Origin: Sapria himalayana
Taxonomy: Eukaryota; Streptophyta; Magnoliopsida; Malpighiales; Rafflesiaceae
Assembly: GCA_029783825.1 (NCBI GenBank)
Contig: JAREIK010017138.1
Coordinates: 35,253 to 99,252, forward strand
Reading direction: 5' to 3'
DNA length: 64,000 nt
The position numbers and the translations under genes are program-made. Positions 1 to 10,745 of this stretch are shown in pieces (within the stretch, counting starts at the first letter, position 1; every line of letters starts with the position of its first letter). A model generated the notes under the pieces. The model ran no database searches and was not told the DNA's origin. It was given only the letters and a program-made list of their open reading frames with translations.

Positions 1-490
1 TAGACATATAGACAAATTTTCAGATAGATAGAGAGTCAAATACCCAGATAGATAGATAAATAGATATAGATAAATAGAAAGATAGATTGATAGATAGATA
101 TAAAGATGGATAGATAGGTAGATAAATAGATAGATTGAAAAATAGATAGATCTACACATAAACTCATATTTAGATAGTCAGATAGGTAAATAGGCATATT
201 AATTGATAGTTTGATAGATAGATAGATAGACACATAGAAAAATTGATAGATAAATAAATAGTCAGATAAACTAATAAAATAATAGACTTATATAGTGATA
301 GATTAATAGATAGTTGGATATTTAGATAGATAAATAGATAGATTGATTTACAAATTGACAGTTAGACAGAAATATAGATAGAAAGATATATTAATTGATT
401 GATTGATTCATTGATTAATAGTCAACTAGACTAATAGACTTATATACTAAAAGATAGATAGAGAAAGATAGGTAAATAGAAAGATAGACT
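1..490 (+). repeat. Degenerate GATA/GACA array, purine-rich strand on +
   Basis: Tetranucleotide repeat in which most 4-base steps are GATA with GACA, AATA and GAAA variants. It runs in from the left edge and stops abruptly at 490-492, where the mosaic segment begins. It is not present before the second copy of that segment at 46281. The open frame on the minus strand is a repeat artefact. Confidence 0.95.
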
Positions 491-518
491 TATTTTCCCT
501 CTATTGAATCTGAACACA

Positions 519-728
519 TCATGAGAAGCAGCTTATAAGACTATGAAATTTGCTTGTAAAACTTCTAATTGCATCATAAAAGACTACTAAACCACATACA
601 TATCTTGTATGGAGCAGGTGGTATTTCTCTCGAGGCTTGAACACATTGTATGGGTTGGTATCATTAATAGGTGGAGGAGGCTTCAGAATCAACCACACCC
701 CATGACACCAGCCACTTAGCAAAAACAT
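519..728 (-). pseudogene. Enhancer-of-polycomb-like (EPL1 family) gene fragment
   Basis: The minus-strand frame contains INDTNPYNVFKPREK followed by YHLLHTR (about residues 21-42 of the frame). This matches the conserved plant Enhancer-of-polycomb-like block that precedes the Arg/Gln-rich helix. EPL proteins are scaffold subunits of the NuA4 histone acetyltransferase complex in the nucleus. Upstream residues are degraded (VWLILKPPPP where the family has a basic stretch and then prolines), and the family sequence stops after HTR, so this is about one exon. No start codon, regulatory region or rest of the protein is seen. It is the only fragment in the mosaic on this strand. Non-functional; the assignment rests on one motif of about 25 residues. 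Confidence 0.72.
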
Positions 729-1526
729 CAGTAAGATGAAAATAATTCAAAACACAAATAAATAGCAAGTAGACAATAGAATCTGTAAAAGCAACTCCCG
801 TTATTCATTAACCACTGAAACTATTATTGATGAGTAATGTGAAAGAGGAATCAAAAGGGCCGTGTTGTGCTGGAATGGCCCATTATAGTGTGGCATATAT
901 GTTTAGTTATATGTTATTACACATATAGTATATATCGTTATAAATAATTATATATAGTTAAACATATAGTTATATATACATTATTCATACAAGTAATTAT
1001 AAGTAATTATACATAAATGTATACAAAGTTATAAACAAATATATAGATTTACATATATGTACACATATGTGTATACATATGTGTATACATAGTTACAATA
1101 TAGTTATATTTAATTATATAAAGTGTTATATAGTTATACAAATATTTATGTATAGTTATACACATAATGTTAAACATTAAGGTGTATGTTGTTATAAATG
1201 TAATTATAAATATAATTACATGTGGTTATACATATAGTTACACATATAGTTATACTTATAATTATACATGTAGGTATATAGATTTTTTATTTTAATTTTA
1301 TATATTTATACATATAGTTATGTATAGGCACATATATAGTAAAATACATTTGTATGTATTAATATATAAAAATGTATATTAAATATAGGTTGTTAATTAT
1401 ATATTTAAATATAATTATGTATAAATATTTTATTGTTATACATATAGTAAGATACAATTATTTATAATTATATGTTATTATACATATAGTATATGTAGTT
1501 ATAAATAGTTATATATAGTAAAAATA

Positions 1527-1529
<3 letters not shown>

Positions 1530-1587
<58 letters not shown>
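1530..1587. repeat. (TA)n microsatellite
   Basis: Uninterrupted TA run of about 58 bases inside the AT-rich tandem repeat. The second copy at 47320-47345 is about 30 bases shorter, the kind of length difference expected of a microsatellite. Confidence 0.95.
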
Positions 1588-1590
<3 letters not shown>

Positions 1591-2115
1591 TACAAGTAGT
1601 TATATGTAGTTATACATAAATGTATACAAAGTTATAAACAATTACATAGACTTACATACATGTATACGCATATGTATACATAGTTACAAATATAGTTATA
1701 TTTAATTATATAAAGTTTTATATAGTAATACAAATATTTATATTTAGTTATACACAAATAGTTAAACATAATGTTGTATGTTGTTATACATATAATTATA
1801 AATATAGTTACATGTGGTTATACATATAGTTACACATATAGTTAAGCATATATTTATACATGTAGGTATATATATATTTTTCATATAATTTTATATATTT
1901 ATACATATAGTTATGTATAGGCATAGATATAGCAAAATACATTTTCATTAAATAATATATAAAAATGTATATTAAATATATGTTGAGAATTATATATTTA
2001 AATATAGTTATGTATAAAGTTTGTATAGTTATACATATATTAAGATAAAAATATATATAGTTTATACATATAGTATATGTAGTTATAAATAGTTATATAT
2101 AATTAAACATATAGT

Positions 2116-2128
<13 letters not shown>

Positions 2129-2148
<20 letters not shown>

Positions 2149-2160
2149 CTCTGTGTGTGT
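2129..2160. repeat. (GT)n microsatellite
   Basis: GT dinucleotide run interrupted once by CTC, inside the AT-rich tandem repeat. Present with nearly the same length in the second copy near 48280. Confidence 0.9.
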
Positions 2161-2842
2161 GTATTCATACAAGTAATTATATGTAGCTATGCATAAATGT
2201 ATACAAAGTTATACACAAATATATAGATTTACATATTTGTATACATAGTTACAAATATAGTTATATTAAAATATATAATGTTTTATATAGTTATAAAAAT
2301 ATTTATATATAGTTATATATATAGAGTTTTATATAGTTTTAAATATATAGAGTTTATACATATAGTAAATATATAGATTTACATAATGTTGTTATACATA
2401 TAGTTATAAATATAATTATACATATAGTTATACTTATATTTATACATGCAGGTATACATATTTTTTCATATAATTTAATATATTTATACATATAGTTATG
2501 TATAGGCATAGATTTAGTTTAATACATTTTTATATACTAATATATAAAATTATATATTAAATATATGTTGTTAATTATACATTTTTATATAGTTATGTAT
2601 AATATTTTTATAGTTATAATATAGTAAAAAACAATTATTTAGAGTTATATGTTCTTATACCTATAGTATATTAGTTATAAATAGATTTATATCGTTAAAA
2701 ATATAGTTATATATATATATATTTATTTATTTATTTATTTATATTCATATAAGTAGTTATATATAGTTATACATAAATGTATACAAAGTTAATTCTAGAT
2801 TTCTAGCTTCTTATTCCTCTTTCATATGCTCTCATAAAATGT

Positions 2843-3137
2843 TTTGGTATATGTGAAGATGCATTATCTCATTATGATGTTGTAAAGAAGATGTGGGACT
2901 ATATAAAAAAATAATCTACAAGTATGCTAACATTCATTGTCTTCACCTCCCCCCGATGATAATCTATGGTGCTATTCTTCAATTTCAATTAATCATTAAA
3001 TTTTCTTGTTTTTAAAAAGGATCCATCAGATAAAAAAAAGATGCGATGATAAGTTGAAAGTGCTACTTCACTGCAAGTCTTTCATTGGATTTGCAATCTC
3101 AAAGCTCTTATCTCCTCACTTCATGAAGAAGGAATAA
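2843..3137 (+). pseudogene. SWIB-domain protein fragment (two exons)
   Basis: The first exon-like part (2843-2921) reads CFGICEDALSHYDVVKKMWDY, matching the start of a plant SWIB domain (UAF30/spp27 type). It ends at a CAA|GTATGC donor-like junction. After an intron of about 98 bases ending AAAAAG, the second part (from 3020) reads DPSDKK then RCDDKLKVLL and FAISKLLSPHFMKKE before a stop at 3135-3137. SWIB domains occur in chromatin and RNA polymerase I-associated factors. Two one-base frameshifts, both in poly-A tracts (near 2907 and in 3031-3040), break the frame. The intron is kept, so this is a genomic fragment. No promoter or other domains are present. Confidence 0.83.
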
Positions 3138-3269
3138 TGAGCAACTTTCTGGCACATGATTTTTTATATGTGTAGCTAAACAAGAAGAGATTTATTTGGT
3201 GGCCTCATTGTTCTTGATTCTAGTTTTGTTCTTTGCTTAGCTGACTAACATAATCATGATTCTTTGCAG

Positions 3270-3590
3270 GACATCTGCTGTGCAAACATGGAAACTATTT
3301 TGGAAGTTGATGACTTCAAGTGCTACATGTCCATGCAGGTTTTGGTATTTGATTTTGATTTTGTTTTTAATTTTGTTTTTAATTTTGTTTTTGATTTTGT
3401 TTTTGATTTTTCTTTTGAAATGTTTCTGTTGGGAAATGAGAGTTTATGTATTTGTGTTGATGTAGTTTGATCCTTAAAATTGATGCAGTTTGAGCATGCA
3501 CCAAGAAGAGGAGAGCCAGAAGTGACCATAAGAAAGCCAGATTACTTCCTTAAGTGCGAGCCAACACAATTTGGTGCACCCATAATATCT
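3270..3590 (+). pseudogene. Unrecognised gene fragment, two exon-like pieces
   Basis: Piece one, 3270-3338, follows TTCTTTGCAG and ends ATGCAG|GTTTTG. It is 69 bases, exactly 23 codons, reading ICCANMETILEVDDFKCYMSM. Piece two starts at 3489 after TTGATGCAG and reads FEHAPRRGEPEVTIRKPDYF then LKCEPTQFGAP. Both stay open with good splice-like junctions, and the composition is unlike the surrounding AT-rich DNA. I do not recognise the family. It could belong with the SWIB or the TPP2 gene, or be a separate capture. Confidence 0.5.
3349..3414 (+). repeat. T-rich 12-bp minisatellite in putative intron
   Basis: Five to six imperfect copies of a 12-base unit of the type GTTTTTAATTTT / GTTTTTGATTTT, between the two exon-like pieces at 3270 and 3489. 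Identical in the second copy, so it has not changed length since the duplication. Confidence 0.85.
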
Positions 3591-3929
3591 ATCATCTAAA
3601 ATATAACTCACATGCTAAATCATTTTTTATTATTCTATTTTTAATTTTTCAGCACTATATTTATTTTGTACATTGCCATAACACACTATTTGCATTCTTG
3701 CCCACACTTCCTCACAAAAAATGCCACATACATGCATATAACTGCCCACAACCTTTCCACACATACATCCACTCTGACACTATCACAAGGCACATGTCAT
3801 ATTGCTACAAGATGTTGCACCCTATTATTGCATGGCAGACTACAATGGAGGTCAGCTAACTTTTATTAGTTGTTCATATTTGCTCTAGATAATGACATTC
3901 AAATGGTAAAAACACTTATTTTTATGCAG

Positions 3930-4199
3930 CATAAATGTGATCTCATCAATATGAGCTATGGCGAGCCCACTTTACTTCTATAATATGGTCATTTTATTGA
4001 TCTTGTTAATGAAGTTTAAGTTATAGCTATTAACAATTGATTCTCATGTTGTTCCACATTTTGTGTTTCTATGCCTATTTTTGTTTGACTTGAATTATTA
4101 GTAGGTGGTGAGCAAGCACCATTATGTGTGTTTTAGTAGTACTAGCAATAGTTGTCCAGTATAAAGCACCGTTGGTGTCCCTGGTGGAACCACATCATG
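3930..4199 (+). pseudogene. TPP2: Tripeptidyl peptidase II fragment, two exons (first copy)
   Basis: Exon A (3930-4013) follows TTTTTATGCAG and reads HKCDLINMSYGEPTLLL, a stop, then YGHFIDLVNE, ending at a GAA|GTTTAAG donor. Exon B (4105-4199) follows TTAGTAG and reads VVSKHHYVCFSSTSNSCPV, a stop, then STVGVPGGTTS. This is the subtilisin-like (S8) core of plant tripeptidyl peptidase II. The retained Asn in SNSCP corresponds to the oxyanion-hole Asn region. The intron is kept at phase 0 between Glu and Val. Two in-frame TAA stops (at about 3981 and 4162) are absent from the second copy. It is a small fragment: most of the roughly 1,200-residue enzyme, including the catalytic Asp, His and Ser regions, is missing. 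Confidence 0.85.
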
Positions 4200-4239
4200 T
4201 ATTCGTTCACTATTAGCTCTTGATTTTTTTTCAACAAGT

Positions 4240-4338
4240 TTGATTTAGCAAGATAATAGGGACTCCTTGCAACCTATGATTACTCATGAGCAAGCAGTGA
4301 AGCTATGTGATATAAACTTTGGTATCAAGGTAGATAGT
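4240..4338 (+). pseudogene. DAPF: Diaminopimelate epimerase fragment
   Basis: The frame reads LI, stop, QDNRDS, then [16 protein letters not shown] and KVD. This matches the plant DapF segment around 'DNRDS...EQA.KLCDRNFGIGADG'. DapF is the plastid enzyme that converts LL- to meso-diaminopimelate in lysine biosynthesis. Only about 33 codons are present and neither catalytic cysteine lies in this part. It follows the TPP2 piece by 40 bases on the same strand, although the two genes are unrelated, which supports a capture mosaic. Non-functional. Confidence 0.75.
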
Positions 4339-4626
4339 AATGAACTAGATGGTAATGGCCATTAACGTATGTAGGTTGCCTTAATACAATGAGAATTATA
4401 TATTCACATTGTACAGTTATATGTTCTATTAATTTATATATTAAGATATTTAGATGTTAATGAGCTAAAGAGAGAAAGAACCATATATTATAATATTACA
4501 TTTCATGTGTTCATACACTTGTAATAGTCCACATGTTTGCATTGTGTGTGTGATAAAATTCCAAGGCAAGGAATCCCTAGCCCTTGTAGTGCCTAAGGCT
4601 CATTCCTATTCACAATGCTTTATATA
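4339..4626. other. Right end of the mosaic, no gene recognised
   Basis: AT-rich sequence with no recognisable coding similarity. The last 100 bases contain a short imperfect inverted element around CAAGGCAAGG...AGCCCTTG (4562-4588). This could be a hairpin near a transposon end but is not a canonical Helitron terminus. It passes into the TATC array near 4627. Confidence 0.4.
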
Positions 4627-5417
4627 AACTATTTGTCTATTTATCTATAAATTAATCTATCAATCACTATGTCTATCTATGTGACTATCAATATGTCTAT
4701 CTATCAGTATATCTATCTATCTATTATTCTATCTATCAATATTTCTATCAATATGTCTATCAATTAGTCTATCAATCTATCAATCTATTTATCTATTATT
4801 CTATCTATCTATCAAATGATCTATCATTCAGTCAATCAATCATTAATCTATCTATCTTTGTATCTATCTATTTGTCTGTCTATCTATGTAAATGTCTATC
4901 TATCTATTTGTCAATTTGTATATCTGTCTTTCTATCTATTTGAGAATTTGTTTGTTTGTTTGTATTTCTCTGTATCTATCTATTTGTCTATCTATTATTC
5001 TATCTATCTATAAATCTATATATCAATCTGTCTATCAATTTGTTAATCAATTTATTTATCAATCTGTCTATAAATCTATCAATCAATCAATCTATCTATC
5101 TATCTATATGTATATCTATATATCTATCAATCTATCTATCAATCTCTTTATCAATAAATCAATCTATTTGTATATCTATTAGTCTATCTACCTATCTATC
5201 TATATATGTGGTCTTTTTATCTGTCTATCTATTTGTCTATCTATCTATCTATCTATCTCTCAATCTTTTTATGTATCTATATGTCTATCTATCTGTTTAT
5301 CTCTCTGTTCATCTTTCTATCGATCTATCTATCTATCTATTTACTATTTAACTTTTTGTCTATATACTTATTTATCTATCTGACTATCTATCTATCTATC
5401 AATCATCTATTTATCTG

Positions 5418-5456
<39 letters not shown>

Positions 5457-8415
5457 ATCTAACTTAGTCGGTATTTATCTATCTTTCTTTATATCTATCT
5501 GACTATTTATCTGTCTATTATTTGTCTATGTATCTATATATTTATCTATCTATCTTTTTATCTATCATCCATCCATCTGACTATATTTGAGTCTATATAT
5601 ATATATATATATATATTAATATCTATCTATATATCTATATGTCTATCAATCTTTCGATCTATTTGACTTTCTATATATCTTTTTATATGTCTATCTATAT
5701 GTCTATCTATCTATCTAACTATTAATAAATTAATCTATCAATTTATCTATGTATTTATTTGTCTAATAATCTATCCATCTATGTATCGATCTCTCTGCCT
5801 TTATATTTGTCTATCTATCTATCTATCTGTCTGTCTGTTTATCAATCTGTATGTTAATCTGCCTATCAATTTATCTAGCAATCTATATAGAAATATTTCT
5901 TTTAAAATGTCTATCAATTTTTTTAATAATCTATCTTTATATCAATCTATATATATCTTTCTCTATCAATGTGTAAATCATTCTCTTTATAAATCTATCT
6001 CTTTATACATCTATCTATTTATCTATCAATATTTATATTTATCATTATGTCAGTCTATCCATCTGTATGTCTATCTATCTATCTATCTGTGTGTCTCTCT
6101 ATCTGTCAATTTATCTATCTATCTTTATATCTATTTGTCCATCTATTTGTTTATTTGTTTGCCTATCTCTCTATATATCTATTAATCTATCTAATTGTCT
6201 ATTTATATGTCTATCTATCTATCTATCTGTCAATCAATCAATCAATCTATCTATCTATCTGTGTGTCTGTCTAAATATCTATCCAACTATCTATCTACCA
6301 ATCTATTTGTCTATCTATATGTCTATCTATCTATCTATCTATTTTTCTATCTTTCAATATGTGTCTCTATTCTATCTATCTGTCTATCTAACTATCTATC
6401 AGTTTTATCTATCTATCTCTCTATGATTGTATCTTTCAATCTGTCTATCTATCTACCTATATTTATACTTATCTACCTACCTAACTATCTATCTGTCAAT
6501 CTATCTATCTATCTATCTATCTCCATATCTATCTATCTATCTATATATCTATCTCTTTATCTATCTATTTATCTATTTATATATCATTCAATTGATCTAT
6601 CCGTAATCTTAATTTCTATCTGTCTGTCTATCCATATATATATCTATCTACCTATCTATTTGTCTATCTATATTTTTATTTATCTATTTGTCTATATATC
6701 TATTTTTCATTCTATCTTTCTATCTATCTATCTGTATTTTTATCTATCTGTCTGTCTATCTATCTATCTATCACTCTATCTTCGTGGCTATCTTTCTATC
6801 TATCTATATATCTATTTATCTTTTAATGTATATCTATCTATCTATCTATCTATCTGGATATCTATTTGTCTCTCTATCCATCCATCAATCGATCTATCTA
6901 TCGATCTATCTGTATTTCAATTTGCCTTATTATTTGTCAATTAATCTATTGATCTATCAATCTATCAATCTTTCTGTCTTTTTTTCTATCTATCTATCTA
7001 CCTATCTATAAGTTTATCAATCTACTGATTTATCTATCTTTCAGTATGTTAATAAATCTATTAATTAATCTATCTATCTATGAGTCTATCTATCAATCTA
7101 TATATAAGTCTATCTATATGTATATTAATTTGTCTATCAATTTGTATAAAAATCTGTATATCAACTTGTTTATCAATCTATCTATCAAAATTTGTTTCAA
7201 TATGTCTATCAATCTATATTTCAATCTATCAATATATCTATTTATATATTTGTCTTTTTATCTATCTATTAATCATTCATTCATTCATTATATCTATTCA
7301 TCTATCTAACTTTCTGATATCAGTCTTTCTATCAATTTTTTATCTATCTATCAATCTACCTACCTATCTATATATCTTTCTTTCTATTTGTCTATCTATT
7401 TATCTATCTATCTATCTAAATATCTATCAATCTATCTGTCTATCTATCTATCAATCAATCTATCTAACTATATCTCTATCTGTTTGTCTATTTATCTATC
7501 AATCAATATATGTATCTATTTGTATTTCTTTCTATATATATATTAATCTATATATCTCTCTATCTAATTATCTATCTATATATTTATTTATCTATCTATC
7601 TATCTATCTCTCTATCTATCTGTCTGTCTATCAATCTATCTATCTTTTAATCTATCTATTAATCTACCTATTAATTTGTCTATCGATCTGTATATCAATA
7701 TTTCTATCAATATGTTTATCAATTCATCTATCAATTTATTTTTCTATCTATTTATCTATTTATATAATTCTCTATCTCTCAATCAATCAATCAATCAATC
7801 AATCTCTATATAAATATATCTATCTATCTATCTATATGTTTGCTTTATTTCTATCTATCTATTTGTCTATTTTTTATCTGTCTGTGTATCTATCTATGTA
7901 TTTGTCGATTTGTCTATCTATCTATCTATCTGTCTATCTATCGATTGGTCTATCTATCTATTTGCCTATCTATCTTTCTATCTATCTATTTGTCTATTAT
8001 TTTGTTTGTCTATATATCTATCTACCTATTTATATGTCTATCTATCTTTATATCTATCTATCTGTCTATCTATATGTCTATTTATCTGTCTATCTATATG
8101 TCTATTTATCTGTCTATCTATATATTTGTCTATCTATCTATCTATGTTTCAATCAATCTATCTATCTCTCTGTTTATCTATCTTTCTATCTACCTATATA
8201 TTATCTAACTATATGTGTATCTTTCTATCTGTCTATCTATCTATTTATCAATCAATCTATCTATCTATCAATCTATCTATTTGTCTATCTATTTGTCTAT
8301 CAATCTATCTATCTATCTGTTTATCTATCTATCTATCTATTAATCAATCTATCCATCTATATATCTACCTACCTACATACCTACCTATATATATCTATCT
8401 ATCTCTCTATCTATC
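4627..8415 (-). repeat. Degenerate TATC array (GATA family, inverted relative to the other arrays)
   Basis: 3.8 kb of TATC steps with TGTC, AATC, TTTC and TACC variants, so the purine-rich strand is the minus strand. It contains an AATC run at 7780-7803. Near the right end is a TACC block (8362-8392), which reads as AGGTAGGTATGTAGGTAGG-like on the minus strand, the same block type found in the 14-24 kb array. The array stops at the hAT-like terminus at 8416. The open frames here, up to 448 codons of Tyr-Leu-Ser-Ile, are artefacts: TATC repeats contain no stop triplet in any frame. Confidence 0.95.
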
Positions 8416-9474
8416 TAGGGGTGTAACTGAGCCAAACTAAGATGTATTAACAAAGGCTTAGGTTCAGCTCAAACTATTTTGGAAGGACTTGGATTCTGCT
8501 CGAGTTCATTTATTTTTTAAAATCCAAACTCGAATTTGAGTTCAGCTCGAGCTCATCAAGATCGAGCTCGACTCGGGCTCATTCATTTAAACCTCATTTC
8601 ATTATAGCTCATGCTCGTTCATATGTGAGCTTGATTATAAACTTATTTGTAAGCTCGATAAAGAATTTATTTGTGAGCTCATTTGCGAGCTCAGTAAGGA
8701 GTTCGTTTGTGAGCTCATTTGAGTTCATCTCTGAGCTTGTTTATGATCTTTAAAAAAATTAATAGTTTAGCATCATATACTATATCTAAAAAATCCTAAT
8801 AACTTAATACAACAAATTATTAATAATAACTAACATATCCAAACCAACTAAAAGTTACAACACCAATGTAATATAAAAACTTACAATCATCCTTAAAATT
8901 TAAAAATAATGTTTAAATCTAACATATAACAACTTCAAAATAATCTTTATATCTTCATCTTTCACTGCGATCTCTTCCATGTATTGGCCTTTGGAGGTTT
9001 CAAATAAAAGTAAATCTTGATAGTTTATATAGGTAAAATAAACTTCGAATAAAAATATAATAAAAGCTCAAAAGACTACACCTCAAATAATAAGATAAAT
9101 AATAAGTAACTTTGAATATTTTCTAATCAACAAATAATAATAAACCCATGCAACCCAACCTCAACTATATGCCAAAAATTAAAGAATATACAAGAAATGA
9201 AATCAGCTCCACATTATGCCATAAAAGCAACTTTCAAGTGTAATGTATTTGAATCTCTTTGAAGTCCTCTTCATACTATAAAAATTGTAACAATTTATAA
9301 AAAATAAAATAAAATATTAACATTGTAAAACTAAACATAAACATGTACATAAACAACAATAAAAAAGCTCAAAATATTAAAATTTAATAACAGCACAAAA
9401 TCAAATGTAAACTTAAAATATGATACAAATTTGAGATTTACTTATCTTTTTCACTTTATCCCATAAAAAGCATG
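8416..9474. mobile_element. hAT transposon terminal and subterminal region (first copy)
   Basis: Starts TAGGGGTGTAACTGAGCC, a typical hAT terminal inverted repeat start in plants. It is followed by about 330 bases dense in short GAGCTC/AAGCTCG words (8525-8745), the subterminal repeats of such elements. The rest, to 9474, is AT-rich and noncoding and lies downstream of the transposase reading frame. No matching inverted terminus (ending CACCCCTA) was found to the right, and no 8-bp target duplication can be recognised inside the repeat flank. The element is incomplete on its transposase N-terminal side. Confidence 0.75.
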
Positions 9475-10362
9475 CTAATCTTCACCTAATAATAATTCTT
9501 TAATCATTTCTGCTCCTAAAGATGCATGATGTGGTTCAATAACTCTTCCCTCAGCACTGAATGCAAACTCTGAAGCTACAGTTGTGATTGGAATTGATAA
9601 AACATCACATGACATCTTTGATAACACTCAAAACTTTAGAGACTTAATCTTCCACCAATCTAAGACATCAAACTTTAAATTTTCACAAAAATGAACACCT
9701 TCTTCTAGTTATATGTTTAAATCAGATTTAACTTGTTCAATTGATTATTCAAGATGTCTTATATAACTAAAAAATTAAGCCCTCACTCCACTTGTTCCCA
9801 TCGTCACAGCACTAGAAGATTCATTTTGATTCTCACTTTCACCCTCTTTTTCACTACCATTTGCTTTATGAGCATCAACATAATCTCTATAAAGCATGCA
9901 CAAAGTCTCACGAATAGTTATAATATGTTTAATGATATCTGATCTTGAGTAAATCATAGGAAAATGCCACTCAATCAATTGTATTTTATTTCTTGGATCT
10001 AAAATGGTTGCCATAGAGATCAACAAATTGCACTCACCCCAATACATGTCAAACCCATCTTTCATCTTCATAATCATTGAATGCATAAACTCATTTTCAT
10101 CAAGATAATTTTCATCCAACAACCTCTTGATATTATAAAGCTCGGAAAAAAAAATTTGATGTTGGATATTCAGAACCTACAATAACAAGTATGATATTAC
10201 CCAATTGAAATAAATAATTTTAAAAGCATGTAAATCACAAAATTAATTAAGATTAGTCAAATAAAATAATAATACCTAAAATGATTTTTGTAAGTTCATT
10301 AAATGCTGCAATAAATGAGGAAATTTCAGCAACTTTCATCCAATCGATAGAAAATCTCAATA
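9475..10362 (-). pseudogene. hAT-family transposase, C-terminal part (RICESLEEPER-like), broken (first copy)
   Basis: The minus strand encodes, in order: WMKVAEISSFIAAFNELTKI (10276-10340 region); an intron at 10177-10275 with GT...AG ends; SEYPTSN; a 9-T homopolymer frameshift; MKDGFDMYWGECNLLISMA and ILDPRNKIQLIEW of the RNase H-like hAT core (about 9930-10090); then after a frameshift LEEGVHFCENLKFDVLDWWK, a TGA, and LSIPITTVASEFAFSAEGR, the hAT C-terminal dimerisation domain, ending GED at a TAG (9475-9477). The zinc finger BED region and N-terminal half are missing. In the second copy the last stop is TGG. Stops and frameshifts rule out activity. Confidence 0.87.
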
Positions 10363-10745
10363 ACTATCAATAAGATAGATTTTAAATAATAGATGCATAA
10401 ATGAACCTATATGTGTCATGTGTTACATATATCATTTTTATTGTGTATGTGTCAAAAACTAATCAGATAAATAATACTGTAGTATTATTTACTGATATAA
10501 TTTACATAGCCATTTAACTATCTATATATAACACAATCTATATATGAAATAAATTTTAATATATAGACACAATCTTATTGTTATAGAACATGCCTAAAAA
10601 TCTATATATGTATGTCTATAGATAGATATAGATAGATTTAAAGACATCTTAATTAATAATCTATTTAAATACCCAAGAAATTTTAACAACTGATTTATCA
10701 ATTTATTAATTTATTTCTTACTTGCTAATAAAATTTTGGTTACAG
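10363..10745. other. AT-rich spacer between hAT and CACTA remnants
   Basis: No gene seen. It holds a 9-bp perfect inverted repeat with a 2-base loop (10470-10489, arms AATAATACT) and a short patch of degraded GATA near 10618-10638. The junction between the two transposon remnants lies somewhere here. Confidence 0.6.

Larger units (their letters stand above)
900..2790. repeat. AT-rich tandem repeat, about 580-bp monomers
   Basis: Very AT-rich DNA with variants of ATATAGTTATA. A landmark reading TTCATACAAGTA (TTCATATAAGTA in the last copy) recurs at 983, 1587, 2164 and 2743, giving spacings of 604, 577 and 579 bases. Each unit also carries similar 'cataaatgtatacaaagtta' segments. It therefore looks like three to four diverged monomers in direct orientation. 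It separates the EPL fragment from the SWIB fragment. No coding potential. Confidence 0.85.
493..4626. mobile_element. Mosaic of captured host gene fragments (first copy); carrier element not identified
   Basis: This 4.1-kb segment lies between two tetranucleotide arrays. It holds pieces of at least four recognisable plant genes (EPL on minus; SWIB, TPP2 and DapF on plus), one unrecognised exon pair, and an AT-rich tandem repeat. Introns or splice-like junctions are kept, so capture was at the DNA level and not through spliced mRNA. Such mosaics are known from Helitrons and Pack-MULEs. I found no convincing Helitron 3' CTRR with hairpin, no 5' TC end and no long MULE inverted repeats, so the carrier is inferred. 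The left edge coincides with the left edge of the large duplication. Confidence 0.6.

Noticed and set aside
3554..3859. 101-codon frame right of the unrecognised exon pair
   Set aside because: Its start lies in the wrong frame over the exon, and the rest is intron-like AT-rich DNA with His-rich chance translation.
493..4626. Helitron with defined ends
   Set aside because: Gene capture fits, but I could not find a 5' TC with matching 3' CTRR and hairpin, so I only call a mosaic of unknown carrier.
7080..8426. 448-codon open frame of Tyr-Leu-Ser-Ile repeats, and about a hundred similar ones across the arrays
   Set aside because: TATC repeats read Y-L-S-I in every frame and contain no stop triplet, so long open frames are automatic. 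There is no domain and frames overlap each other freely.
9754..9942. Plus-strand open frame over the hAT remnant
   Set aside because: It is antisense to the recognisable hAT core on the minus strand.
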